64,000 bases of DNA from Olivibacter sitiensis DSM 17696 (GCF_000427965.1 NZ_ATZA01000027.1:1-64000); one strand, 5' to 3'. Positions 34,377 to 43,909 are shown, counted from the stretch's first letter. Made by a program: numbers and translations. The notes: generated by a model from the sequence alone, not told the origin.

Positions 34377-35417
34377 CTAATACCTAAACTCTTTCACCAC
34401 CTCAATAGCGTGCTTCACGTGATCAAATGGGATATCGGGCATGATACCGTGTCCCAGGTTGAAGATGAAGCCCTCCTCCCCTCTCATACGCTCAAACAAG
34501 CTTTCGATTTTATTCTTGATGACCGATTTTTCGGCATAGAGCACAAAAGGGTCGAGATTGCCCTGCACGGCCATACCTTGCGGCAGAGCAGTTTTGATGT
34601 TCTTCAAATCGGCATTCCAATCAACGGAGATGACATCTGGCTTGGCCTCGGCCATCATGGGTGCAAAAACGGAACTTCCCTTGCAAAAAGAAATGATGGG
34701 GATATCTTTTCTATTCAGTTTGGAAAATATCAGCTTGTTATAATGGTGGGAAAATTCGCGATAATCGTCCCAAGAGAGCGCCAAGGCCCAACTATCGAAC
34801 AACTGCAGGGCATCCACGCCAGCGGCTATCTGCATATTGAGGTAGTCTACTGTTACATCGGCAATCTTTCCCAATATCAAATGGGCTAGTTCGGGTTCAT
34901 TGTTCAACAACAATTTGGTGAGCTTGAAATCCCTGCTCGATTTGCCTTCTATCAAATAGCTTAACACCGTAAATGGAGCACCGGCAAAACCGATGAGCGG
35001 AATGCGTGCATCCAAACGTTCCTTTACCACCTTAATTGCATCAGCCACATACTGCAATTTGCCTATTACATCCGTACGCAAAGCCTCCGCATCGGCCCTT
35101 GAACGTACCGGATTAGCAAAAACAGGGCCTACGCCCTGCGTGAAGCTCAAGTCGCCTCCCATAGCCTCTGCCGTCACCAAAATATCCGAAAAGAGGATCG
35201 CGGCATCTATATCCAAAAGATCCACAGGAAGCATGGTCACATCGGCCGCAATCTCCGGTGTTTTGCACATTTCCAGAAAGGAATACTTGTTCTTTATCTC
35301 CCAATACTGCGGCATAAACCTGCCTGCCTGACGCATCATCCATACCGGCGGGCGTTCCGTTTTCTCTGCAAATGCGGCCCTCATGAAAAGGTCGTTTTGT
35401 AATGTCGCTATACTCAC
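34377..35417 (-). CDS. hemE: Uroporphyrinogen decarboxylase
   Basis: Decarboxylates the four acetate groups of uroporphyrinogen III to give coproporphyrinogen III. 346 residues, the family length. The N-terminal signature RPPVWMMRQAGRFMPQYWE has the substrate-binding Arg pair, and GHGIMPDIPFDHVK near the end is the second conserved block. The gene is 2 nt after the TPR protein stop, so hemE is the last gene of a unit with a two-component pair and a TPR protein. Confidence 0.96.
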   Translation of the reverse strand: MSIATLQNDLFMRAAFAEKTERPPVWMMRQAGRFMPQYWEIKNKYSFLEMCKTPEIAADVTMLPVDLLDIDAAILFSDILVTAEAMGGDLSFTQGVGPVFANPVRSRADAEALRTDVIGKLQYVADAIKVVKERLDARIPLIGFAGAPFTVLSYLIEGKSSRDFKLTKLLLNNEPELAHLILGKIADVTVDYLNMQIAAGVDALQLFDSWALALSWDDYREFSHHYNKLIFSKLNRKDIPIISFCKGSSVFAPMMAEAKPDVISVDWNADLKNIKTALPQGMAVQGNLDPFVLYAEKSVIKNKIESLFERMRGEEGFIFNLGHGIMPDIPFDHVKHAIEVVKEFRY

Positions 35418-35419
35418 TT

Positions 35420-35935
35420 TTATTGTTTAGGTATTTCGTTTTCTATTCTGTTTATAATCTGGGCAACCCTACTGGTCACCTCTAGCTCCCGTGCCTTATC
35501 TACATAAGCACGCACGCGTTCATAGTTTTTCTTGTGCAGGTTAATGTTGGCCAGCTGAACCAATACCAAGGCTTTGTCATTGGACCTTCTGAATGGTAGC
35601 CGACTGGCTATCTGGAAATGCATCTCGGCCTTGTCATAGTCTAGCAATTGCAAAGCCAAACTACCACTGATGTATTCATAATAGTTGCGCCTTTTTTTTC
35701 GCAGGTATTCAGGCTTCTTGATATCGGACAGAAGTATCCTTGCCTTGTCAAACTCCTTCCGCTTGAATGCCTCCGAAGCCATAAAAACCGTTCCATCCCG
35801 GTAATAACTCCACACCGTATAGCCGATCATGCCGAGGATAATGACCGCCAATTGATAGGTGCCCTGATACAATGCTACGGCAAACAATAAAATTAAAACG
35901 GCAATGACCAGTATGCGAGCCCTGGATGTCAGCAT
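35420..35935 (-). CDS. Membrane-anchored TPR-like protein
   Basis: 171 residues. Two hydrophobic segments at the N-terminus (residues 8-22 and 27-44, ARILVIAVLILLFAVALY and LAVIILGMIGYTVW) anchor a helical domain with TPR-like spacing (AFKRKEFDKARILLSDI, LLDYDKAEMHFQIAS, NLHKKNYERVRAYVDKA). No enzyme motif. It is wedged between a response regulator and hemE, three and two bases apart, so it is translated with them. A scaffold role in heme synthesis is possible but unproven. Confidence 0.75.
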   Translation of the reverse strand: MLTSRARILVIAVLILLFAVALYQGTYQLAVIILGMIGYTVWSYYRDGTVFMASEAFKRKEFDKARILLSDIKKPEYLRKKRRNYYEYISGSLALQLLDYDKAEMHFQIASRLPFRRSNDKALVLVQLANINLHKKNYERVRAYVDKARELEVTSRVAQIINRIENEIPKQ

Positions 35936-35938
35936 GTA

Positions 35939-36649
35939 CTAATGGTTTTGATTGTCCGTAAACTTATAACCAACCCCTCTGATGGAATGGAAATAAATGG
36001 GATTTTTTTGATCTGGTTCAAAATACTTTCTAAAGGTAAGGATAAAATTGTCAATCGTCCTGGTAGAAGGAAAAACGTCATAGTTCCACACCGTTTCCAA
36101 TATCTGCTCGCGCGAGACGGCCTCATTCCTACGCTCTATTAAAAGTTTGAGCAACATGGTCTCCTTCTTGGTCAGTGGAATGATGGTACCATCGGCATGG
36201 TGCAACTCAAAGGAATTAAAATAAATCGTCTTGTCTCCTATCTTGTATGAATTAAGCTCCTTCAATTCCTCCCCTTTCATGCCTCGGCGCACCAAATTGG
36301 CCACACGCAGGATGAGCTCTTCCAGGTTGAAAGGCTTCACCATATAGTCATCGGCACCTTTTTTCAAGCCAGACACCCTATCTTCGTTGCTGTTTTTTGC
36401 CGTAAGGAACATGATGGGGACTTCCGTGTTTTCAAGACGTATGGTCTCCGCCACCTGAAAGCCATTGATCTCGGGGATCATCACATCCAAGATAACCAAA
36501 TTGAATCGTTCCTCCTTGAAAATTTTGAGTGCCTTTTTGCCATCTGTGGCTGTACTCACCTTATATCCCTCCAATTCGAGGTTCAGCTTAATGGCCTCCA
36601 AGAGATGTTCTTCATCCTCTACCAGCAATATTCTTTGTTTCTGTTGCAT
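35939..36649 (-). CDS. OmpR-family response regulator
   Basis: 236 residues. The receiver domain has the acidic pair in LLVEDEEHLLEA, the phosphoacceptor Asp in LVILDVMIPEING, Thr in MFLTAKNS and Lys in DYMVKPFNLEE. A winged-helix DNA-binding domain follows (LTKKETMLLKLLIERRNEAVSREQ is read in segments as LTKKETMLL and then VSREQILETVW, ending HSIRGVGYKF). It pairs with the kinase 11 bases upstream. The place between hemL and hemE suggests control of heme or respiratory genes. Confidence 0.92.
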   Translation of the reverse strand: MQQKQRILLVEDEEHLLEAIKLNLELEGYKVSTATDGKKALKIFKEERFNLVILDVMIPEINGFQVAETIRLENTEVPIMFLTAKNSNEDRVSGLKKGADDYMVKPFNLEELILRVANLVRRGMKGEELKELNSYKIGDKTIYFNSFELHHADGTIIPLTKKETMLLKLLIERRNEAVSREQILETVWNYDVFPSTRTIDNFILTFRKYFEPDQKNPIYFHSIRGVGYKFTDNQNH

Positions 36650-36660
36650 AAATACTTGTG

Positions 36661-37527
36661 TTAATTAAAATAAACCTCAAATACGGTTCCATGGGGTACA
36701 TTGTTCTTCACCTTGATCTGGGCTTTGTGCTTATCCAGTACGGATTTTACTATATATAAACCCAGCCCAGTGCCTTTGGTTTTTCTAGTGTCCTCGCTAC
36801 CTACCCTGTAAAACTTATTAAAGATACGCTTCTTTTCCTCATCGGCAATACCAATCCCGGAGTCTGCCACCACAAGCACCCCTTTCCCTTGTTCATTTCG
36901 CCTGAGGTTCACTTGTACATTGGCACACTCAGGAGAATACTTAATGGCATTTTCCATCAGGTTGGTCACCACCGAAGTAATGGCAAAGCGATCGCCAAAT
37001 ACGCTGACATCCGGCTCCAGATCGAGCTGAATCATTTGCGAGGTACAGGCATGTATCTGCAGCCTATCGGAGACTTTTTCTACAATCTCGGATAGGTTAA
37101 GGTCTTCCATAACGGCCGAGCCGTTCAGGTTTTCCAAGCGGGTAGCCAAGAGGATATTGCCCACCATATCGTCCAGCCGTTCAATGTCCTTCAAGGAATT
37201 GTGCAGGAACTTGTTGCGCTGTTCCCTGTCCAAATCGCGTTTCAATATCGTTTGCAGATAGAGTTTGATGGATGCCAAGGGCGATTTGAGCTCGTGTGTG
37301 ACGGAGAGCAGAAAATTGTGTTGTTGTGTGCGCGAATTATGTTCCCTGACGATCGCTCGTTTAAGAAGTATGGCGCCTACCACAAAAATAGACAGAAACA
37401 AGAAACCCTCCCCAACTATCATCCCCTTCCTATTCGGCTCCACTTCCATGAGCAATATACCCCACCACACAATCTGGGCAATGGCGTAAAACATCAGCGC
37501 ATAAAACAGTACCAACGATCTTCTCAT
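36661..37527 (-). CDS. Sensor histidine kinase (HisKA type)
   Basis: 288 residues. Two membrane segments near residues 5-28 and 38-55 enclose a very short outer loop, so it probably senses within the membrane or from inside. The H-box is HELKSPLASIKLYL, the N-box NLMENAIKYS, then DSGIGIADEEKKRIF and GTGLGLYIVKSVL. The first gene of the unit with the OmpR-type regulator, the TPR protein and hemE, it follows hemL with an 84-nt gap. Confidence 0.9.
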   Translation of the reverse strand: MRRSLVLFYALMFYAIAQIVWWGILLMEVEPNRKGMIVGEGFLFLSIFVVGAILLKRAIVREHNSRTQQHNFLLSVTHELKSPLASIKLYLQTILKRDLDREQRNKFLHNSLKDIERLDDMVGNILLATRLENLNGSAVMEDLNLSEIVEKVSDRLQIHACTSQMIQLDLEPDVSVFGDRFAITSVVTNLMENAIKYSPECANVQVNLRRNEQGKGVLVVADSGIGIADEEKKRIFNKFYRVGSEDTRKTKGTGLGLYIVKSVLDKHKAQIKVKNNVPHGTVFEVYFN

Positions 37528-37611
37528 ACAACCGCTAAATTAAAGCTAAAAATCCAAAATCGAGAAATCCCAACATTCGTCTTCGTATTTATGACAAATA
37601 ACAAAGAAATG

Positions 37612-38913
37612 CTAAACAAATACCAGGTCCAAACCCTCCTTCATGGCCGTCAGGGCCTTATCTAGATCGTCTTGAGTATGAGCCGCCGACACGAAGCCCA
37701 CTTCGTAGCCCGATGGTCCTAAGTACACTCCCCTATTGAGCAGTGCTCTATGGAACACCTTATATTTCTCCATGCTATTGGCGTCTATTTCATCTGCCGA
37801 GCGAATGGAAGACTTGTCAGTAAATGCTATCCAAAAGATAGAAGCTATGCTGAATACCTTCACCTGATAATTCCGAGCATCGATATAGGCGGTAAGGGCA
37901 TCGACAAGGTTTTTGGTCTTTGTGGCAAGCCCTTCATAGAAACCATCGGTATTCAATACGTTCAGTTGGGCAATGCCTGCTGCCATGGCAATCGGATTGC
38001 CCGATAAGGTACCGGCTTGATATACTCCGCCATCAGGTGAGATACAGCTCATCAATTCCTCAGACGCTCCATAAGCTCCCACTGGCATTCCACCGCCTAT
38101 GATTTTGCCATAGGTGATGATGTCTGGTTGGATACCATAGTAGGCTGCCGCTCCTTCAAAGCCTAGTCTGAAACCGGTAATGACCTCGTCAAAGATCAAT
38201 AGCGCGCCATTTTCTTGGGTAATGGCCCTCAAATATTCAATATAGTGCTGTTCTTGTATCAGCAATCCATCATTGGCCGGTATGCCTTCAATAATAACTG
38301 CCGCTACCTGTCCCTCGAATTGAGCGAAGGCTTCTTGCAATGCTTGCTTATCGTTGAGTGGAAGCACAATGGTCTCTGCGGCAAAGGATGTCGGTACGCC
38401 CAGTGAACTGGTCTCTCCAAAAGTTACCAACCCTGATCCAGCCTTCACTAATAGCGAATCTGAATGGCCATGATAGCAGCCCTCAAATTTGATAATTTTA
38501 TCCCTCTTAGTATGGCCACGAGCCAATCGGATGGCAGACATCACTGCTTCCGTACCCGAACTCACAAAGCGTAATTTCTGGATATACTTATTGTTCGTGA
38601 GGATCAGCTCTGCCAGTTCATTTTCCAATTCCGTAGGTGCGCCGAAACTCAGGCCTTGAGGCAAGGCATTTATTACGCTTTCGCGTATGCGCCCATCATT
38701 GTGTCCCAGGATCAAGGGGCCCCATGAACAGCAGAAATCTATAAACTCGTTGCCATCGGCATCCCATATGTGACTGCCGTCGCCCCGCTCTATAAACAGA
38801 GGGGTACCATATACCGATTTAAATGCCCTTACAGGCGAATTGACCCCACCAGGGAAATAAGTCTTGGCCTTCTCATATAGCGCGGCCGATTTGCTTCTAG
38901 ATATATCCTTCAC
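37612..38913 (-). CDS. hemL: Glutamate-1-semialdehyde 2,1-aminomutase
   Basis: PLP enzyme making 5-aminolevulinate from glutamate-1-semialdehyde. 433 residues. FPGGVNSPVRAFKSV at the N-terminus, FDEVITGFRLGF and the PLP Lys in TYGKIIGGGMPVGAYG are diagnostic. The start is a GTG at 38913; no ATG is available in frame before an upstream stop. The leader contains the GTCTTGATACT box and a heptamer array. Next gene upstream is hemB. Confidence 0.96.
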   Translation of the reverse strand: MKDISRSKSAALYEKAKTYFPGGVNSPVRAFKSVYGTPLFIERGDGSHIWDADGNEFIDFCCSWGPLILGHNDGRIRESVINALPQGLSFGAPTELENELAELILTNNKYIQKLRFVSSGTEAVMSAIRLARGHTKRDKIIKFEGCYHGHSDSLLVKAGSGLVTFGETSSLGVPTSFAAETIVLPLNDKQALQEAFAQFEGQVAAVIIEGIPANDGLLIQEQHYIEYLRAITQENGALLIFDEVITGFRLGFEGAAAYYGIQPDIITYGKIIGGGMPVGAYGASEELMSCISPDGGVYQAGTLSGNPIAMAAGIAQLNVLNTDGFYEGLATKTKNLVDALTAYIDARNYQVKVFSIASIFWIAFTDKSSIRSADEIDANSMEKYKVFHRALLNRGVYLGPSGYEVGFVSAAHTQDDLDKALTAMKEGLDLVFV

Positions 38914-38927
38914 TTGTGTATGTGTTT

Positions 38928-39013
38928 AGTATCAAGACTTCCTTTCTAACCTAGGAAGGCAATCAGTCTTTCTGCTTTGGTCTTTAGTCTCTTTGCTTTA
39001 GTCTTGTGTCTGT
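38928..39013. repeat. Leader cassette of hemL: GTCTTGATACT box and heptamer array x7
   Basis: The box is at 38928-38938 (minus strand). Heptads AGTCTTT, CTGCTTT, GGTCTTT, AGTCTCT, TTGCTTT, AGTCTTG, TGTCTGT fill 38965-39013. Between them CCTTTCTAACCTAGGAAGG forms an imperfect dyad. Confidence 0.75.
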
Positions 39014-39015
39014 TC

Positions 39016-39035
39016 GGGCGTAAAGCATTACGCCC
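39016..39035. terminator. Hairpin after hemB
   Basis: GGGCGTAA (39016-39023) pairs with TTACGCCC (39028-39035) across AGCA, 11 nt beyond the hemB stop. No T-run follows on the minus strand, so it could be a 3'-end stem or REP-like unit. Confidence 0.45.
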
Positions 39036-39046
39036 CCTTGTGGCTT

Positions 39047-40015
39047 CTAAATCCACTTATTGGCCAGTATATCGCGGATATGGTAAGTGGTAATGACACT
39101 TGCGCCTGCCCTTACAAAGGCGTACATGGTCTCCATGACTACTTTCTGTTCGTCTATCCATCCTTTCTCGGCAGCGGCCTTAACCATTGCGTATTCACCT
39201 GAAACATTGTATACCGCCAGGGGCAAATTGGTTTCCGTCTTCAACCTGGCCAAGATATCCAAATAGGCCAATCCCGGTTTCACCATAAGAATGTCTGCCC
39301 CTTCTTGCTCATCCAGAAATGCCTCCCTTATTGCTTCTCGGGGGTTCCTGAAATCCATCTGGTAAGCTTTGCGGTCTCCCTTGCCGGGAGCACAATCTGC
39401 CGCATCCCTAAAAGGACCGTAATAGGCCGATGCAAACTTTGTAGCGTGAGACATAATGGCCACATTGACAAAGCCGTTTTTGTCCAGCGCACTCCGCAAG
39501 GCGGCTATCCGGCCATCCATCATGTCTGATGGGGCAATCATGTCAACTCCAGCTTCAGCGTGAGCCAAGGCCATTTTGCACAATACCTCAATAGTTGCAT
39601 CATTCTGTACATAATCATCCTGTAATATGCCGCAATGCCCGTGACTTGTATAGGCGCACACGCATACATCTGTCACGATGTAAAGCTCGTCGCCAAAACG
39701 CTGGCGCAGGGCGGCAATAGCCTGAGGGATGACCCCATGGGCATCGTATGCATGGTGGGCATCCACACTTTTCCCTTCACCTACTCCGAACAGCATGATC
39801 TTGTTTACGCCCAGGGATAGGCCTAGGGCTACATCTTCTAGCAATGTATCCACCGAAAAGTGGTATATACCCGGCATAGAATCAATGGCATGCTTCACCT
39901 GAGTACCCGGAACAACAAAATAAGGATAAATAAATAGATCTTTGGAAAGGTGCGTCTCCGCTACCATATCTCTTACCAAAGGATTTTTCCGCAATCTGCG
40001 CTGACGATAAATCAT
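39047..40015 (-). CDS. hemB: Delta-aminolevulinic acid dehydratase (porphobilinogen synthase)
   Basis: Condenses two 5-aminolevulinates to porphobilinogen. 322 residues. It has the zinc-type metal site with three Cys in DVCVCAYTSHGHCG, the first active-site Lys in SHATKFASAYYGPFRD and the Schiff-base Lys in DILMVKPGLAYLD. Candidate promoter element TATCTTTG lies on the minus strand at 40081-40074. It is the upstream partner of hemL. Confidence 0.97.
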   Translation of the reverse strand: MIYRQRRLRKNPLVRDMVAETHLSKDLFIYPYFVVPGTQVKHAIDSMPGIYHFSVDTLLEDVALGLSLGVNKIMLFGVGEGKSVDAHHAYDAHGVIPQAIAALRQRFGDELYIVTDVCVCAYTSHGHCGILQDDYVQNDATIEVLCKMALAHAEAGVDMIAPSDMMDGRIAALRSALDKNGFVNVAIMSHATKFASAYYGPFRDAADCAPGKGDRKAYQMDFRNPREAIREAFLDEQEGADILMVKPGLAYLDILARLKTETNLPLAVYNVSGEYAMVKAAAEKGWIDEQKVVMETMYAFVRAGASVITTYHIRDILANKWI

Positions 40016-40167
40016 GGTTAATTTTTAATATATAAAAAAAGAGGAATAATCCCCTTTTTGAAATTGTTTGATGCAAAGATAAGATACAATGTGTACAAGC
40101 TTATTTACTTCATGGTCAAATTTGCTCATTATAGCAGTTGCCTGACATTCTTTTCAAATAGAAGTCT

Positions 40168-41754
40168 TTAATAGTTCAATCCAAAGACTGCCTCGGCCAA
40201 TCCCAATTCATCCGGAGAGTAGGGCAACGTATATTTTAAGCCCATTTCGTCTAGTTTCTTGCCGGTTGACTTACCTATGCTGACTATTTTTTGATTTGGT
40301 TCCATCAGATTGTCTGCGAAATAAGCATCCACATTCGTTGGACTGGTAAATATCAATACGTCGGCATAGCTTGGAGACACTTCGTCCATGAGTACAGTTT
40401 CATATACAGGCAAGTCGATAACTTTCGTGTTTTTCGTAAGGCAGCTCTGTACCGTATCTAGAGATCCTTTTGCCTTAGGGAATAATACCGTCTGACCATC
40501 TACCAGTTTTGCAAATTCCTTTCCTACCTTTTCGATGGATATACCTTCGCTTTCACCGGTAAAGTCGGGAACATGGCCCAAGTTTCGCAAGGCTTCTTCC
40601 GACCCTCGCCCAACGACGGCAAACTTCACATGCTTGCTCAATCTAGGGTTTAACTTAAAAAAATGCTCTATACCATTCTTACTGCCGAAGAATATCCAGT
40701 TTACGTATTTAAGGATATATGGATCCAGCACATTTATAATTGGAAATATCCTAATTAAGGAACGAGCTTCCACTTTAATTCCCAATCTTGACATTGCACG
40801 CGTAAAATAGCTCGATTCGGTCAGCTCCCTCGTTATAAATACGCTTTCGGGCAACTTGCGATCTTCGGCAAACTTGGAAACGATGCTCTCTGCCATTCCC
40901 TCGCTGCTGGCAGCGTGCAAGTATAAACGAGTCGGAAAATCTTCACCACTTTCGGCTTTGGAGGTCCAGGCCATAAAACCATCAGCTGTGCGACGGCAGT
41001 AACAGCCCAGCGGCATATGACAGCCGCCATCGAACATATTAAGCACTGTTCGTTCTACGGCTATTTCTTCGGCAACCTGGACGTCGTGAAGGGGTTGCAA
41101 CGCTTCAATCAATTCCGTATCTGACTCTCGCACTTGTATGGCCAACACGCCTTGGGCTGGCGCGGGAATGATTTCATAAGGCAGTAACTCCTCTACATGA
41201 AATTCGCTCAAATTTATCTTTAAGCGTTCCACACCCGCTTTTGCCAGCATAATGGCATCGTATTGTTCATCCCTCAACTTTTGGATACGGGTCGGAACAT
41301 TGCCCCTTAAGTCATCAATCTCCAAATCGGGCCTCAATGACAAGAGTTGTGCCTTTCGCCGATTGGATGAAGTGCCCACTGTAGCAGCAAACTTAAGGGA
41401 AAGCCTACGAGTGGCATCCACACAATCTTTCAATATAAGAAGCAGCTCAGAAGGATCTTCTCTTTTTGAGACCGCTGCAATAGTTAATCCAGTCGGATTG
41501 GTTGTGGGCAAATCCTTGTGCGAATGCACGGCCAGGTCGATGTGACCTAACAGAAGTTCCTCTTCCAGCTCTTTGGTAAAAAAACCCTTGCCCTCCAATT
41601 TGTCCAAACGCAAATGCTGAATGTTATCGCCTTGAGTTTTAATGATCTTCAGCTCGGCATTAATACCAATCTCCTCTAATCTATCCTTGACAAAGTTGGC
41701 CTGCCACAATGCCAGTTCACTCCCCCTAGTACCAATAACAAGTTGTCTCTCCAC
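40168..41754 (-). CDS. hemC-hemD: Hydroxymethylbilane synthase fused to uroporphyrinogen-III synthase
   Basis: 528 residues, about 220 more than HemC alone. Residues 1-300 are porphobilinogen deaminase (RQLVIGTRGSELALWQANFV; HSHKDLP; the dipyrromethane-cofactor Cys in DGGCHMPLGCYC). Residues 310-528 form a HemD-like domain (ARSLIRIFPIINV, VLIFTSPTNVDAYF, VSIGKSTGKKLDEMG). A fused enzyme could pass the unstable hydroxymethylbilane directly to ring closure. TATATTTG at 41847-41840 (minus strand) is a possible promoter element overlapping the hemA 3' side. Confidence 0.93.
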   Translation of the reverse strand: MERQLVIGTRGSELALWQANFVKDRLEEIGINAELKIIKTQGDNIQHLRLDKLEGKGFFTKELEEELLLGHIDLAVHSHKDLPTTNPTGLTIAAVSKREDPSELLLILKDCVDATRRLSLKFAATVGTSSNRRKAQLLSLRPDLEIDDLRGNVPTRIQKLRDEQYDAIMLAKAGVERLKINLSEFHVEELLPYEIIPAPAQGVLAIQVRESDTELIEALQPLHDVQVAEEIAVERTVLNMFDGGCHMPLGCYCRRTADGFMAWTSKAESGEDFPTRLYLHAASSEGMAESIVSKFAEDRKLPESVFITRELTESSYFTRAMSRLGIKVEARSLIRIFPIINVLDPYILKYVNWIFFGSKNGIEHFFKLNPRLSKHVKFAVVGRGSEEALRNLGHVPDFTGESEGISIEKVGKEFAKLVDGQTVLFPKAKGSLDTVQSCLTKNTKVIDLPVYETVLMDEVSPSYADVLIFTSPTNVDAYFADNLMEPNQKIVSIGKSTGKKLDEMGLKYTLPYSPDELGLAEAVFGLNY

Positions 41755-41874
41755 GTTTTATGATGTAATTATTTAGCTATAAAGATTATATTTATTCCCT
41801 AAAAGACATAGCCATACCGACACATCTCTACCTTGACAGCAAATATAAAAGGGATAAATAAAATAAAGAAAAGA

Positions 41875-43137
41875 TTAGTTCTTTATTGTCTCTTTGGCCG
41901 ATTCTTTGACCAAAATTTCCTTTGCCATAATCATAGGACCACTAATGTATTTCTTTTCCATATAATTGATGATCTTGTCCAGCACCTCTCTCGAGCTTGG
42001 ATCCAAGGAATTTACTTCATTGGCAAACACGGTATTGATGGCAAAAGACCTAATGGCTTTTATTTTTTCGGGAACTTGGCGCATGGCCAGCTCTACTTCG
42101 CGTTGCTTCAGCAATGGTAGGAATTCTTGAATATTATCGTCTATGATACGCTCTGCATCTACCAGTTCGTTATACCTGTCCTGCAAGTTTTTATTGGCTA
42201 TGGCCTGCAGGCTACTAACCTCTATGTAATGAACTGGATATAAATTATGCACATCTTCGCAAACATCGTTTGGAATGGCCAAATCGACTACTACCTTCTT
42301 ATCTGTTTCACCATTGAGTAAGGAAGAGTAGATAAGCGGCGTCACCACGTGCTCAGTGGCCCCTGTACAGGTGATTAAAATATCAAAACCTTCTTTATAG
42401 GAAGTCAAATCGGACAAGGCGAATGCTTTACCATTCAGTTCGGCCGCCAATGCTTGTGCTTTATCTAGACTTCTATTGAAGATGGAAAATTTACTAAACT
42501 TATGTTTCTTTAGGTATTTAGACAAATTGCAGTTGGTCTCTCCAGCGCCAATGATGAGGATTCTGGGATCATTTGTTAGCTTGAGATCACGTAGCTTACG
42601 GTAAGCTAAGGAGACAACGGAAATGGGATTTCTTGATATACGGGTTTTAGTATAGACCTCTTTAGCCGTTTTCACTAATCTATCCATTACCATACGCAAG
42701 AAATCGCCGGTAAGCCCGCACTGTTTACAACGCTCATATGCCCGCCTTACCTGCGCTAAAATCTCCTTCTCTCCTACAACTAAGCTATCTAGAGAGCAGG
42801 ACATCCTAAAAAGATGTTTTAGCGCCTCCATGTCCTCATAGGTAGTGACTTGGCTCAAAAAGCAAGCAAACTGCTCATTGGGCACGCAAAAATTCAATTT
42901 TTCGAGAAAGGATTTGACAAAATCGGAAGTTAGGTTCTGAGGGGAATGAAACACAAACTCGACCCTATTGCATGTACCAACATAGAATATCTCCGGGATA
43001 TCAAAGCTACTCTTGACATTCATCAAGCGATTTTCGATTTCCTCATTACAAATAATCAAATTGCCTAAGTCTTTTAGGTCGATGTGTTTGTGTGTAAAAG
43101 CTATTACTTTTAGATCTTTCAAGGCTAAACCCCTCAT
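41875..43137 (-). CDS. hemA: Glutamyl-tRNA reductase
   Basis: First step of the C5 heme pathway: glutamyl-tRNA to glutamate-1-semialdehyde with NADPH. 420 residues. The nucleophilic Cys is in FYVGTCNRVEF, the NADPH-binding loop in LIIGAGETNCNL, and SCSLDSLVVGEKEILAQVR is conserved. The ATG at 43137 was preferred to 43161 because a TACTTTTG promoter element (43158-43151) would otherwise be inside the gene. With hemCD, hemB and hemL it forms the pathway to uroporphyrinogen. Confidence 0.93.
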   Translation of the reverse strand: MRGLALKDLKVIAFTHKHIDLKDLGNLIICNEEIENRLMNVKSSFDIPEIFYVGTCNRVEFVFHSPQNLTSDFVKSFLEKLNFCVPNEQFACFLSQVTTYEDMEALKHLFRMSCSLDSLVVGEKEILAQVRRAYERCKQCGLTGDFLRMVMDRLVKTAKEVYTKTRISRNPISVVSLAYRKLRDLKLTNDPRILIIGAGETNCNLSKYLKKHKFSKFSIFNRSLDKAQALAAELNGKAFALSDLTSYKEGFDILITCTGATEHVVTPLIYSSLLNGETDKKVVVDLAIPNDVCEDVHNLYPVHYIEVSSLQAIANKNLQDRYNELVDAERIIDDNIQEFLPLLKQREVELAMRQVPEKIKAIRSFAINTVFANEVNSLDPSSREVLDKIINYMEKKYISGPMIMAKEILVKESAKETIKN

Positions 43138-43150
43138 TTTTTCCGTTGCA

Positions 43151-43158
43151 CAAAAGTA
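43151..43158 (-). promoter_or_regulatory. Candidate -7 element of hemA
   Basis: TACTTTTG on the minus strand, 14 nt before the chosen start codon. No TTTG partner at the usual spacing. Confidence 0.4.
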
Positions 43159-43235
43159 CATACAAGCAAAGCTACATCTGTCAGAACTTTGTAATTTGGA
43201 GCTATTTAGAACCTTTATAAACTAAATGGCCTACA

Positions 43236-43269
43236 ACAAAAAATGCCCCCGCTTTTATCAGGGGCATTT
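43236..43269 (-). terminator. Terminator after the second OmpH/Skp gene
   Basis: AAATGCCCC (43241-43249) pairs with GGGGCATTT (43261-43269) over an 11-nt loop, followed on the minus strand by a T6 run. It can also serve plus-strand transcripts weakly. Confidence 0.75.
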
Positions 43270-43318
43270 CTTATGCTAAATTTTACGTTTACTGTGCTTT
43301 TGTACGCCTGAGTGTTAA

Positions 43319-43909
43319 CTAGTTGGCAGGAACAGCACCTACGTTAGGATTGGTAGGGACATAAGGTTTAGCATCAGCGGCTATACCAAGTTTTGTCCTT
43401 ACATCTCCGTTCAGGTTATCTCCACCTTCATAATATATTACAGATTGTTGTGCTACATCCAGTACATAGGCGTAGCCCTTTTCTTTTGCAACGGCACCGA
43501 TAGTTGTGGTCAACTTAGTGAATACCGGCTGCAACAATTCCCTGTTCTTTTCACCTATTTGTTGCTGTGCAGTTTGCTGATGTTCTTGCAATCTATTCTG
43601 GAACTCGGTCATTTCCGCTTCCAGTGCTTGCAATTCTTTACCAAGTACGTCTCTATTGGCTTCACTTAGGTTTTTTTGCTTCTCCAAATAAGAAGCGTAC
43701 TTCTTCTGCAGTTCACCTTGCATCTGCTGCGCTTCTGTTTGTTTGGTTTGTACAAAAGCATTAACCGATTCAACTGCTGTTTTATACTCAGGCATTAACT
43801 GTATGATTTCTTCTGTATCTACATGCCCTATCTTTTGTTGTGCGCTAACCATACCATAGCTACAAAACAACACCGCACCAACAACAATTGACTTAACTAA
43901 TTTTTTCAT
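43319..43909 (-). CDS. OmpH/Skp-family periplasmic chaperone (second copy)
   Basis: About 196 residues. A signal peptide (VVGAVLFCSYGMVSAQ) is followed by QKIGHVDTEEIIQLMPEYKTA and a long coiled coil (residues 60-135) of the Skp type. Such proteins bind unfolded outer-membrane proteins on their way to BamA. The C-terminal DAKPYVPTNPN tail is unlike the first copy. It follows another OmpH gene on the same strand after a 104-nt gap that contains a hairpin. Both genes lie behind bamA. Confidence 0.88.
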   Translation of the reverse strand: MKKLVKSIVVGAVLFCSYGMVSAQQKIGHVDTEEIIQLMPEYKTAVESVNAFVQTKQTEAQQMQGELQKKYASYLEKQKNLSEANRDVLGKELQALEAEMTEFQNRLQEHQQTAQQQIGEKNRELLQPVFTKLTTTIGAVAKEKGYAYVLDVAQQSVIYYEGGDNLNGDVRTKLGIAADAKPYVPTNPNVGAVPAN

